Below are positions 1-6,206 of a stretch of DNA of 14,251 bases, one piece after another. The notes beneath the pieces are model-generated. The model was not told the origin of the DNA. It did no database searches and saw only the letters and a program-made list of their open reading frames with translations. The stretch is from Neisseriaceae bacterium (GTDB taxonomy: Bacteria > Pseudomonadota > Gammaproteobacteria > Burkholderiales > Neisseriaceae): positions 1-14,251 of the forward strand of contig JAGNPU010000011.1 of NCBI GenBank assembly GCA_017989485.1. The letters are read 5' to 3'. Each line of letters begins with the position of its first letter. Within the stretch, counting starts at the first letter, position 1. The position numbers and the translations under genes were made by a program.

Positions 1-279
1 GAGTACAACCACTTTACTATCCATAAAGACATCTGTCAATCTAGACGGCTATAATAATTATATAAAGGACTTACTTCACCTAGGCAACGCACCGTTGGGC
101 TTGGGCACTCATGGTGCGCTTCTGGCATCCGCCATGCTTAGACCATGGTATTTTGCACCATCAGGTCGCGCCTGCCCGGCGCGGGGAATAAGGTGTAGCA
201 TATCTTCATCAGCAATGCTTGAGTGGCCGCACCACGTTTGAGCCTCAGTGAAGTACCGTCCCCTTTAAGCCGCCGAGTC
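1..279. other. Intergenic stretch, no gene recognised
   Basis: I see no supported gene here. There is an AT-rich patch around 45-70 containing a TATAAT-like hexamer at 50-55, but no convincing -35 partner and no gene behind it. On the minus strand, 138-284 is open for about 48 codons between two stops, without a start codon or ribosome binding site, and its translation matches no family I recognise. The stretch could be decayed DNA from a neighbouring gene or insertion sequence, but nothing proves this. Confidence 0.5.
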
Positions 280-378
280 AGGTTCTAGCGGGCCAGATGA
301 AGCAGGCAAACGCTTGTGGTGGCCGACCAGTTTCTATAGGAGGCGACCACTCTTGCCTGCGCTGGCCCGCTAGGTTCT
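280..378. repeat. MITE-like palindromic element with 7-bp direct repeats
   Basis: A nested, imperfect palindrome lies between two copies of AGGTTCT (280-286 and 372-378). The outermost arms are AGCGGGCCAG (287-296) and CTGGCCCGCT (362-371), a perfect 10-bp match. Inside them GCAGGCAA (302-309) pairs with TTGCCTGC (353-360), and GTGGTGGCC (316-324) pairs with GGCGACCAC (342-350) with one mismatch. The flanking direct repeats have the form of a target-site duplication, so the 85-bp core could be a miniature inverted-repeat element. The size and pairing are seen directly; mobility is inferred from one copy only. It could instead be a structured RNA or a regulatory hairpin. Confidence 0.5.
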
Positions 379-389
379 GGGGAGGGGAT

Positions 390-412
390 CCCTTGCGCCG
401 TAGGCGCAAGGG
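390..412. repeat. Perfect 10-bp palindrome with 3-base loop
   Basis: CCCTTGCGCC (390-399) and GGCGCAAGGG (403-412) are exact reverse complements around the loop GTA. No T-tract follows on either strand, so it is unlikely to be an intrinsic terminator. It lies directly after the MITE-like element and directly before another palindromic unit, as part of one repeat cluster. Confidence 0.6.
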
Positions 413-422
413 GCGGCTGATC

Positions 423-490
423 GGGGTGGCCTTTTCTTTGCATAGGTTTTTTTGGCCACCCAAAAGAAAGTATGTCGCCCTACAGGGCGA
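423..490. repeat. Palindromic repeat unit (GGGTGGCC arms plus TCGCCCT hairpin)
   Basis: GGGTGGCC (424-431) pairs with GGCCACCC (454-461) around a T-rich centre. Each arm is followed by a purine- or pyrimidine-rich run (TTTTCTTT and AAAAGAAAG). Immediately after, TCGCCCT (475-481) pairs with AGGGCGA (484-490) with a two-base loop. Units with a TTTTCTTTG core and GGCC arms are common as dispersed noncoding repeats in proteobacteria and often give false small-protein predictions. The assignment to that class is from memory; the pairing is seen directly. Confidence 0.5.
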
Positions 491-517
491 AAGGCAACGA
501 CTCATCAATAACGAAGC

Positions 518-546
518 AGCCGAAGCATTGCGGATGGCTTCGGGCT
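518..546. repeat. Short imperfect hairpin in the repeat cluster
   Basis: AGCCGAAGC (518-526) pairs with GCTTCGGGCT (537-546) with one bulged base and a loop of about ten bases. It continues the series of palindromes between 280 and 753. No promoter or terminator role is visible. Confidence 0.35.
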
Positions 547-568
547 TAATCCTAACGGCCATCAGGGC

Positions 569-610
569 CCAGCCTACGGCTGGCTGGATACCCGCCTACG
601 CGGGGATGAC
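569..610. repeat. Double palindrome with dRS3-like repeat
   Basis: CCAGCC (569-574) and GGCTGG (578-583) form a perfect hairpin. It runs into a unit of the form GCTGGATACCCGCC...GCGGGGATGAC (583-610). That unit is close to the widespread ATTCCCGC...GCGGGAAT family known in Neisseria as dRS3 and found in other proteobacteria. In forward translation it gives the GWIPAYAGMT string that marks this repeat class in false protein predictions. In Neisseria, dRS3 repeats are known as phage integration targets; whether this copy acts so is unknown. Confidence 0.6.
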
Positions 611-665
611 GGCGCTTGGGGGCGTGGTGAGTTACCTCGATGGGACGACTAGGTCACAAGCCAAG

Positions 666-679
666 TAAACCATGGTTTA
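666..679. repeat. Perfect 14-bp palindrome TAAACCATGGTTTA
   Basis: The sequence is its own reverse complement over 14 bases with no loop. It could be a dimer protein-binding site or another fragment of the repeat cluster. No adjacent promoter is evident. Confidence 0.4.
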
Positions 680-735
680 ATGGCAACCAACACTCGGTAG
701 CGTAGCCCAACAGCCCCACCACCAAGACCAGACCC

Positions 736-753
736 CGTGGGTCGCGACCCACG
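736..753. repeat. Perfect 18-bp palindrome CGTGGGTCGCGACCCACG
   Basis: The 18 bases are exactly self-complementary. GTAGCG (695-700) and its near reverse complement CGCTACG (752-758) lie around it, which is typical of the dispersed GTAGGGTGGGTNNNNACCCAC-type intergenic palindromes of proteobacteria. It is noncoding and has no T-tract. Class assignment is from memory; the palindrome itself is certain. Confidence 0.55.
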
Positions 754-844
754 CTACGCCAGCAGAGCCATAAACAGACTATGATTTGGTGACGGCCAAC
801 GCGCACTAGGCGACAAAACCGGCATGGCCAAACCCTATAGACGT

Positions 845-874
845 AAAAAAACCTCGCAAAAGCGAGGTTTTTTT
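845..874 (-). terminator. Bidirectional intrinsic terminator after tRNA-Lys
   Basis: A perfect 13-bp stem is formed by 845-857 and 862-874 with a four-base loop. The GC core CCTCGC/GCGAGG is flanked by seven A and seven T residues. It begins 7 bases beyond the 3' end of the tRNA gene, so it should end tRNA transcription on the minus strand. The matching A and T tracts would also let it stop plus-strand transcription coming from the repeat cluster. Confidence 0.93.
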
Positions 875-880
875 AGAAAC

Positions 881-956
881 TGGTGGGTCGTGATGGATTC
901 GAACCATCGACCAATGGATTAAAAGTCCACTGCTCTACCAGCTGAGCTAACGACCC
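881..956 (-). tRNA. tRNA-Lys (anticodon UUU)
   Basis: On the minus strand the 76 bases begin GGGTCGT and end ACGACCC-A-CCA, giving a perfect 7-bp acceptor stem, an A discriminator and an encoded CCA. The D-arm motif AGCTCAGCTGGTAGAGCA and the T-arm motif GGTTCGAATCC are both present. The anticodon loop reads CTTTTAA, with the anticodon TTT at 921-923. The sequence is close to E. coli tRNA-Lys as I remember it. It stands alone, with its own promoter and terminator and no other tRNA beside it in the window. Confidence 0.97.
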
Positions 957-969
957 AGAAGAGGACGCT

Positions 970-998
970 ATATTAATAAACCACGGCCCTAGTGTCAA
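970..998 (-). promoter_or_regulatory. Sigma-70 promoter of tRNA-Lys
   Basis: On the minus strand, a perfect -35 TTGACA (993-998) is followed by a 17-base spacer and TAATAT (970-975, five of six matches to TATAAT). Predicted transcription starts about 6-8 bases before the mature tRNA 5' end at 956. The near-consensus hexamers and ideal spacing fit a strong stable-RNA promoter. A GC-rich discriminator follows the -10. Confidence 0.88.
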
Positions 999-1076
999 CC
1001 TTAAATTTTAAATAATGGTCACATTTAATCTAGGACTTTGTTTTCTCTATAGATAAACTTTACCCGCTTCTGGCCC

Positions 1077-3143
1077 TTACGCCGCCATGCCGCTGAAACG
1101 CAGCAATGGCTCTATGCTTGGCTCGCGCCCCCTAAAGGCCACAAACGAAGCCATGGCGCTGCGCGAGCCGCCCACGGCCAAGATCTCTTGCCAAAACTTC
1201 TGGCCCAAAGCCGCCACGTCATCGGCCTCTTCAAACGCCGCATAGGCATCGCAAGACAATACTTCGGCCCATTTATAGCTGTAATACCCTGCCGCATAAC
1301 CACCGGCAAAAATATGGCTAAAGCTGAGGGCAAAACGGTTAAAGTCCGGCGTCTTCACCACCGCCACCTCGTCGCGTACCGCTTTCAAAATGTCCGCCCA
1401 ACGGTTGGCGCCATCGGCCTCTTGGTAAATGCGCATGTCAAACAGCGCAAATTCGATTTGGCGCATGGTTTGCATGCCGCTTTGGAAGTTCTTGGCCGCA
1501 ATCATTTTTTGATATAAGGCTTGCGGCAAAACGTCGCCGCTGTCTTCGTGTGCCGACATGCCTTGCAATACCGACAGCTCCCAGGCAAAGTTTTCCATAA
1601 ACTGGCTGGGCAGCTCGACCGCATCCCACTCTACGCCGTTGATGCCCGACACGCCCAGCTCGTCCACCTGGGTCAATAAATGATGGAGGCCATGGCCCAT
1701 TTCATGGAATAAGGTCACCAATTCATCGTGGGTTAAATGGGCTTCTTTGCCCGGCGTGGCCGGGGTGAAGTTACACACCAGATAGGCCGTTGGGGTTTGC
1801 ACCCCCTGGGCCATGCCACGACGACCGCGGTAGTCATTCATCCACGCGCCGCCGCGCTTGCCTTCACGCGCATACGGGTCTAAATACACGGCGCCCACTT
1901 TCTCGCCCCCTTTATGCAGCTCAAAGTAACGCACGTCATCGTGCCAAACCGGCACGTCTTTGGCCACAAAATCGATGCCATAAAGGGTGTTGATCAGGCC
2001 AAACAGGCCGCTCAATACTTTTGTCACGGGGAAATACTGCTTCACTTCTTGCTCGGAAAAAGAGAATTTGGCTTCGCGCAGCTTTTCGCCGGCGTAGGTT
2101 AAGTCCCAGGCCTGTAAGTCATCGCCAAAGCCCAAGGTCTCTTGCGCATACTGGGTCAATTCGGCCATGTCTTTCTGGGCGAATGGCTTGGCTTTTTGCG
2201 CCAGGTCTTGCAAGAAGTCAATCACCTGAGCCGGCGTGTCGGCCATTTTGGTGGCCAAAGACAGCTCGGCATAATTGTCAAAGCCCAATAGCTGTGCTTC
2301 TTCCCGCGTAAGGCGCAAACGCTGGCTGACAATGTCGGTGTTGTCGGTTTCTTTGGCCCCAAATTCGCTGGCGCGGGTGGTGAACGCACGGTACATTTGC
2401 GCGCGCAGGTCGCGGTTGTGGGCATATTGCATCACGGCTAGGTAATGCGGGAACTGCAGGGTAATTTTATACCCCGTCTTGCCTTCGGCTTGCGCTGCGG
2501 CCGCAAACATCGCCAAGGCGTAGTCTGGCAAACCGGTTTTGGCTTCGTCGCCGTCGGCGTCTGCCGCCGCGTGCTCACCCGCCAGGGCGTCAATGTCCTC
2601 AAAGTACAGGGCAAACGCATCGGTTGCGTCCAGCACGTTTTGAGAAAAATCGGCGCCCAGCTTGGCCAATTCATTTTGAATCTCGGCAAAGCGTTTTTGC
2701 TCTGCTTCTGGCAAGTCGGCACCGGACAGCACAAAGTCGCGCAGATTATTCTCTAGCTTGCGCTGCTGCGCGGGATTGAGGCCAGCGTATTCGGCACTGG
2801 CGCGGATGGCCTTAAAGCGCTCAAACAACACCAGGTCTTGCGACACTTCGGTAAAAAAGGTGGTCACTTCCGGCATCATCGCCTGATAGGCATCACGCAA
2901 TTCGGGCGTATTCACCACCGAGTTAAGGTGGGACACCACGCCCCACACGCGCTCTAAGCGCTCGAACATGTCGGTTAGCGGCTCTATCGTATTGTCCCAA
3001 GTCGCTTCGGGCAAAGCCTTGATCTTGGCCACCACGTCACGGCCCTCTTGCATTACCGCCTGTAAAGCCGGGGCAATTTGGCTGGGGTTGATCTTGCGGT
3101 AATCAGGCTCATCGGCCAAATTCAATAAGGCATTATCATTCAT
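1077..3143 (-). CDS. prlC: Oligopeptidase A, M3 family zinc metallopeptidase
   Basis: The 688-residue product is a cytoplasmic zinc peptidase that cleaves oligopeptides, including degraded signal peptides in E. coli. The zinc site HEMGH is at residues 480-484 (ligands H480 and H484, catalytic E481). The third ligand is in VELPSQ, at about E510. A GYYSYKWAEVLS motif near the C terminus carries the conserved tyrosines of the substrate pocket. Length matches E. coli PrlC (about 680). The start at 3143 has an AAAGGA ribosome binding site about 7 bases upstream. It is divergent from the carbonic anhydrase-like gene across 58 bp. A TATAAT at 3170-3175 could be its -10, but no good -35 is seen and, unlike what is reported for E. 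coli prlC, I see no sigma-32 site. No clear terminator follows the stop, so transcription might run toward tRNA-Lys. Confidence 0.96.
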   Translation of the reverse strand: MNDNALLNLADEPDYRKINPSQIAPALQAVMQEGRDVVAKIKALPEATWDNTIEPLTDMFERLERVWGVVSHLNSVVNTPELRDAYQAMMPEVTTFFTEVSQDLVLFERFKAIRASAEYAGLNPAQQRKLENNLRDFVLSGADLPEAEQKRFAEIQNELAKLGADFSQNVLDATDAFALYFEDIDALAGEHAAADADGDEAKTGLPDYALAMFAAAAQAEGKTGYKITLQFPHYLAVMQYAHNRDLRAQMYRAFTTRASEFGAKETDNTDIVSQRLRLTREEAQLLGFDNYAELSLATKMADTPAQVIDFLQDLAQKAKPFAQKDMAELTQYAQETLGFGDDLQAWDLTYAGEKLREAKFSFSEQEVKQYFPVTKVLSGLFGLINTLYGIDFVAKDVPVWHDDVRYFELHKGGEKVGAVYLDPYAREGKRGGAWMNDYRGRRGMAQGVQTPTAYLVCNFTPATPGKEAHLTHDELVTLFHEMGHGLHHLLTQVDELGVSGINGVEWDAVELPSQFMENFAWELSVLQGMSAHEDSGDVLPQALYQKMIAAKNFQSGMQTMRQIEFALFDMRIYQEADGANRWADILKAVRDEVAVVKTPDFNRFALSFSHIFAGGYAAGYYSYKWAEVLSCDAYAAFEEADDVAALGQKFWQEILAVGGSRSAMASFVAFRGREPSIEPLLRFSGMAA

Positions 3144-3201
3144 GAACGAATCCTTTATACTTGCGTGAAATTATATTAAAGCTACAGATGAGGGCACATC
3201 C

Positions 3202-3744
3202 ATGAAAAACAACATCCGTCGGTATTTAAACCACACCCCAGCGCTACACTCCTGTGCGTTTATTGACCCCACCTGCGTCATTATTGGCGACGTGACCTTG
3301 GCCAAAAACACATCGGTCTGGCCCTTTGCCGTCATACGCGGCGACGTCAACCGCATCAGCATCGGCGCCGGCAGCAACGTCCAAGACTTTGCCATGCTGC
3401 ACGTCAGCCACAAAACCGCGGCCAAGCCTGAGGGCTCGCCGCTGACCATAGGCCAAAACGTCACCATCGGCCACCACGCCACCTTGCACGGCTGCACCAT
3501 AGGCGACAACGTCTTGGTGGGCATGAATGCGGTGATTCTGGACGACGCCGTGGTGGAAGACGGGGTCATGATCGGCGCCGGCAGTCTGGTGCCGCCACGC
3601 AAACGCTTGCTCAGCGGCTTTTTATACGTGGGCAGTCCGGTCAAACAAATCCGCCCCCTAAGCGAGGAAGAAAAAGCGTTCTTGCCCTATTCGGCCGAAC
3701 ACTATGTCAAAGTGGCCCACAACCACCAGGACAGCCAAGACTAA
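3202..3744 (+). CDS. Gamma-class carbonic anhydrase family protein (YrdA-like)
   Basis: The 180-residue product is a left-handed beta-helix protein built from hexapeptide repeats (such as PTCVIIGDV, PLTIGQNVTIG, GCTIGDNVLVG, DGVMIGAG). Three histidines fit the gamma carbonic anhydrase zinc ligands: H67 in MLHVSH, H91 in IGHH and H96 in LHGC. R46/D48 in VIRGDV and Q61/D62 are also family positions. The C-terminal part (YVGSPVKQIRPLSEEEK) is very close to E. coli YrdA. Members are cytosolic trimers that bind metal; many, including YrdA, have no well-established physiological substrate, so carbonic anhydrase activity is not assured. The start has a GAGGG sequence about 8 bases upstream. It is divergent from prlC and overlaps the end of the downstream metallophosphatase gene by four bases. 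Confidence 0.93.
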   Translation: MKNNIRRYLNHTPALHSCAFIDPTCVIIGDVTLAKNTSVWPFAVIRGDVNRISIGAGSNVQDFAMLHVSHKTAAKPEGSPLTIGQNVTIGHHATLHGCTIGDNVLVGMNAVILDDAVVEDGVMIGAGSLVPPRKRLLSGFLYVGSPVKQIRPLSEEEKAFLPYSAEHYVKVAHNHQDSQD

Positions 3745-4817
3745 GCGACGGTTGCGCTCGCCTTAAAGCCGACGGTGTCCATGCACACGCCATCGTCAAA
3801 CATCAGCGTTTGTTCCGGCCAGCGCAGGGCCGCCAGCTTGAATCGGGTGTCGTCTAAGGCCACGCCCTGCTTGCGGTCCCGCCAGCGCGCGCCCACAGAA
3901 TAATCAACGCAAAACACATTGCGCCTGGCCCCCATCCACTGATTCGGGGCCACGTCGGCAAACAAATGGCCGTTGGCCACGCGCCGGGCCTGGCTGCCGC
4001 CCCAGAGCCGCCAGTAATGGCCGATCACCACCGGCGTGTCTTCCTGATAGCGATGCCACCAGGTGTCTCTGGCGGTGAACCGCCAGCGGCCACTGGCATA
4101 AAACGGGGCCTCGGCCACGGTTTCTATGCCCGAGGTCAAGGCCTTTAGGGGGTTGGCCTGCTGTTGATGAAAATCGTAATCACGGGTCGCCGGCAAAATC
4201 TGCATGACGGCCGTCTCATCTTCTAGGGCCGCGGCATGCGCGCGCTGTTCGGCCCGATAGCGTTCAAGCAGCCCTGACGTGGCCAAAGTGTCTTTGGCCG
4301 CGCGGCGCAGGGCACAGTAATCTTCCACCACCTGGCCCAGCTTGAGCGTGCGGGCAATGGCAATGCGTTCGGGCAACCAGGCGGCATGCACCACCCGCAG
4401 GTCGGCACGCTCTAAGGCAATGGGCAGCTGCCGTAAAAAGGCCTGCATGGCCGTTTTTTCTGCTTCGGCACATTCGGCATAGGGCGCATAGTTGACGGCG
4501 TCTTTGGCGGCACGCTCGGGGAAATACCAGGCCGAGCCATCTTTGGCATCGCCCACCAACAGGTTAATCTCATGATTGCCCAACACCATATAGGCACGGC
4601 CCGCCTCAACCAGTCGACGCACCCAGGCGATCACGTTGGGGCTGTCTGGCCCGCGGTCACACAAATCGCCCACAAACACCAGGGTGCGCCCTTGCGGGTG
4701 TTGCCCCTGATCGTCATACCCTAGGGCGCCCACCAGGGCCAGCAGGGCGTCATACTCGCCGTGTACGTCGCCCACTATGTCTAAGGCGCCTTCTGGCAAG
4801 GGTTGTACTAAAGACAT
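3741..4817 (-). CDS. PPP-type calcineurin-like metallophosphatase
   Basis: The 358-residue protein has all signatures of a dinuclear metallophosphatase: GDVHG (D17, H19), GDLCDRG (D51, D54), GNHE (N81, H82), VVHAAW (H144) and GHYW (H267). The C-terminal NPLKALTSGIE segment (about 222-232) is typical of bacterial PrpE/ApaH-like phosphatases. It is longer than classical ApaH (about 280 residues), with an extra helical segment around 155-210, so I do not call it Ap4A hydrolase. The substrate could be a phosphoprotein, nucleotide or dinucleotide. The start at 4817 has a strong AGAGGAG ribosome binding site about 4 bases upstream. It lies downstream of dnaJ but behind a strong terminator, so it is probably transcribed separately. 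Its stop codon (complement of CTA at 3741-3743) overlaps the stop of the convergent gene. Confidence 0.88.
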   Translation of the reverse strand: MSLVQPLPEGALDIVGDVHGEYDALLALVGALGYDDQGQHPQGRTLVFVGDLCDRGPDSPNVIAWVRRLVEAGRAYMVLGNHEINLLVGDAKDGSAWYFPERAAKDAVNYAPYAECAEAEKTAMQAFLRQLPIALERADLRVVHAAWLPERIAIARTLKLGQVVEDYCALRRAAKDTLATSGLLERYRAEQRAHAAALEDETAVMQILPATRDYDFHQQQANPLKALTSGIETVAEAPFYASGRWRFTARDTWWHRYQEDTPVVIGHYWRLWGGSQARRVANGHLFADVAPNQWMGARRNVFCVDYSVGARWRDRKQGVALDDTRFKLAALRWPEQTLMFDDGVCMDTVGFKASATVA

Positions 4818-4861
4818 GACGCTCCTCTCTGATGATTAATTACTTATATTAAAACACAAAA

Positions 4862-4894
4862 AACCCCATCCGTTTACGCAAAACGGATGGGGTT
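4862..4894 (-). terminator. Intrinsic terminator after dnaJ
   Basis: A perfect 14-bp stem is made by 4862-4875 and 4881-4894 (core CCCCATCCG/CGGATGGGG) with a five-base loop. On the minus strand it is followed by TTTT and more T-rich sequence. It begins 20 bases beyond the dnaJ stop and ends about 44 bases before the metallophosphatase start. It should therefore separate the chaperone transcripts from that gene. Confidence 0.92.
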
Positions 4895-4913
4895 GGTCTA
4901 AGGCGCTGGGAGA

Positions 4914-6062
4914 CTACTCAAAAAACTTCCTCAGCTTATCCATAAAAGACTGGTTGCGTGGCGTTTGCGAGCGCTCTTGCCCGGTGGCGATTTGATCAAA
5001 CTCGGCCAACAGCTCTTTTTGGCGGTCGGTCAAATGCACCGGCGTTTCGATCACCACGTGGCAGAACAGGTCGCCCATGCTGCTCGAGCGCACCGATTTA
5101 ATGCCCTTGCCCCGCAGGCGGAACACCTTGCCGGTTTGGGTTTCGGCCGGAATGCGCATTTTCGCCATGCCGTCTAAGGTCGGTACTTCAATTTCACCGC
5201 CCAAAGCCGCCGTCACAAAGCTGATCGGGAATTCGCAATGTAAGTCCATGCCGTCACGCTCAAACACGTCGTGGCTTTTCACATGGGTCACAATGTACAA
5301 ATCACCCGACGCGGCGCCGTTACGACCGGCCTCGCCTTCACCGGTTAAACGGATACGGCTGCCGTTGTCCACCCCAGCAGGAATGTTGACCTCTATGGTT
5401 TTGGACACTTTCACCACGCCTTCGCCGCGACACTTCACGCACGGGTCGGTGATTTCCTTACCGCTGCCATGACAGGTTGGGCAAGGCTGTTGTATCTGGA
5501 AAATCGCCTGACGCACGTGCACGGTACCGCTGCCGCCACAGGTCGAGCACACTTTAGGCTTGGTCCCAGGCTTGGCGCCGCTGCCGTGGCATAAATCACA
5601 CTCTTCGTGACGCGGGATGCGTATTTGTTTTTTACACCCCTTGGCCGCCTCTTCCAAGCTGATTTCAATGTCGTAACGCAGGTCGTCACCACGGAAATCT
5701 TGCTGTGGTCGACCGCCGCCACCACCGGCCGCACCGCCAAACATTTGGCTAAAAATGTCGCCAAAGTCGAAGTTGCCGCCGCCCGCGCCGCCGCCAAAAC
5801 CGCCAAAGCCACCGGCACCGCCGCCCATATTGTTTGGGTCGACGCCAGCATGACCGTATTGGTCATAGGCAGCCTTTTTCTCGGCGTTCGACAAGATGTC
5901 GTAGGCCTTTTGGATTTCTTTAAATTTTTCTTCCGCTTCTTTGTTATCAGGGTTGCGGTCAGGATGGTACTTCATCGCCAGCTTGCGATAGGCTTTTTTA
6001 ATCTCAGCCTCATCCGACCCACGCGCAACGCCCAATACTTCGTAAAAATCTCTTTGACTCAT
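4914..6062 (-). CDS. dnaJ: Chaperone protein DnaJ (Hsp40)
   Basis: The 382-residue co-chaperone stimulates DnaK ATPase and delivers unfolded substrates. The J domain spans residues 1-70 with the essential HPD at 33-35. A Gly/Phe-rich linker follows at about 76-118. Four CxxCxGxG zinc-finger repeats lie at about 155-215 (C155/C158, C172/C175, C194/C197, C208/C211), and the C-terminal substrate-binding domains follow. This makes it a full type I DnaJ. Only a weak ribosome binding site precedes the ATG at 6062 (an AAAGC run), but the start matches the family N terminus exactly. It lies 144 bp after dnaK, with a terminator and a separate sigma-32-like promoter in the gap, so it can be expressed independently of dnaK. 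Confidence 0.98.
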   Translation of the reverse strand: MSQRDFYEVLGVARGSDEAEIKKAYRKLAMKYHPDRNPDNKEAEEKFKEIQKAYDILSNAEKKAAYDQYGHAGVDPNNMGGGAGGFGGFGGGAGGGNFDFGDIFSQMFGGAAGGGGGRPQQDFRGDDLRYDIEISLEEAAKGCKKQIRIPRHEECDLCHGSGAKPGTKPKVCSTCGGSGTVHVRQAIFQIQQPCPTCHGSGKEITDPCVKCRGEGVVKVSKTIEVNIPAGVDNGSRIRLTGEGEAGRNGAASGDLYIVTHVKSHDVFERDGMDLHCEFPISFVTAALGGEIEVPTLDGMAKMRIPAETQTGKVFRLRGKGIKSVRSSSMGDLFCHVVIETPVHLTDRQKELLAEFDQIATGQERSQTPRNQSFMDKLRKFFE

Positions 6063-6100
6063 AATGGTTTGCTTTTAAATAATGATTTGGTTGATCTTGA

Positions 6101-6127
6101 GATGGGGGCAGTCAGATAAATATCAAG
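6101..6127 (-). promoter_or_regulatory. Sigma-32 (RpoH) heat-shock promoter of dnaJ
   Basis: On the minus strand, CTTGATA (6121-6127) and CCCCATC (6101-6107) are separated by 13 bases. This matches the E. coli RpoH consensus (CTTGAAA, 13-14 bases, CCCCATNT) at nearly every position. CTTGAT is also the -35 of E. coli dnaK P1 as I remember it. The promoter lies downstream of the dnaK terminator, giving a predicted leader of about 30 bases before the dnaJ start. Confidence 0.85.
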
Positions 6128-6158
6128 CCGCCCCCGCCATAAATTAACCCGGCCAACA

Positions 6159-6184
6159 AAAAAGAGTGCCGAGGCACTCTTTTT
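6159..6184 (-). terminator. Intrinsic terminator between dnaK and dnaJ
   Basis: A 12-bp stem is formed by 6159-6170 and 6173-6184 (core GAGTGCC/GGCACTC) with a very tight GA turn; the real loop is probably larger by one pair. On the minus strand a run of six T follows the GC core. It starts about 22 bases after the dnaK stop. It should end or reduce grpE-dnaK transcription before dnaJ. Confidence 0.9.
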
Positions 6185-6206
6185 GAGTCAGTCAGACCAA
6201 AGTCGC

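Noticed and set aside
138..284. 48-codon minus-strand open stretch that might be a C-terminal gene remnant
   Set aside because: It has no start codon and no ribosome binding site, and no family is recognised. A passing GD...LR...GA resemblance to IS110-type transposase ends did not hold up. Length is within chance.
297..668. 123-codon plus-strand ORF upstream of tRNA-Lys
   Set aside because: It is composed of palindromic repeats and contains the GWIPAYAGMT translation typical of dispersed repeats. It has no family similarity, and its reverse strand is open too because the sequence is palindromic.
736..893. TGGGTCGCGA (738-747) resembling the tRNA-Lys 3' end TGGGTCGTGA (884-893), as a possible att pair
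   Set aside because: The match is only about 10 bases with a mismatch, and the first copy is explained by an 18-bp palindrome. No integrase is present in the window.
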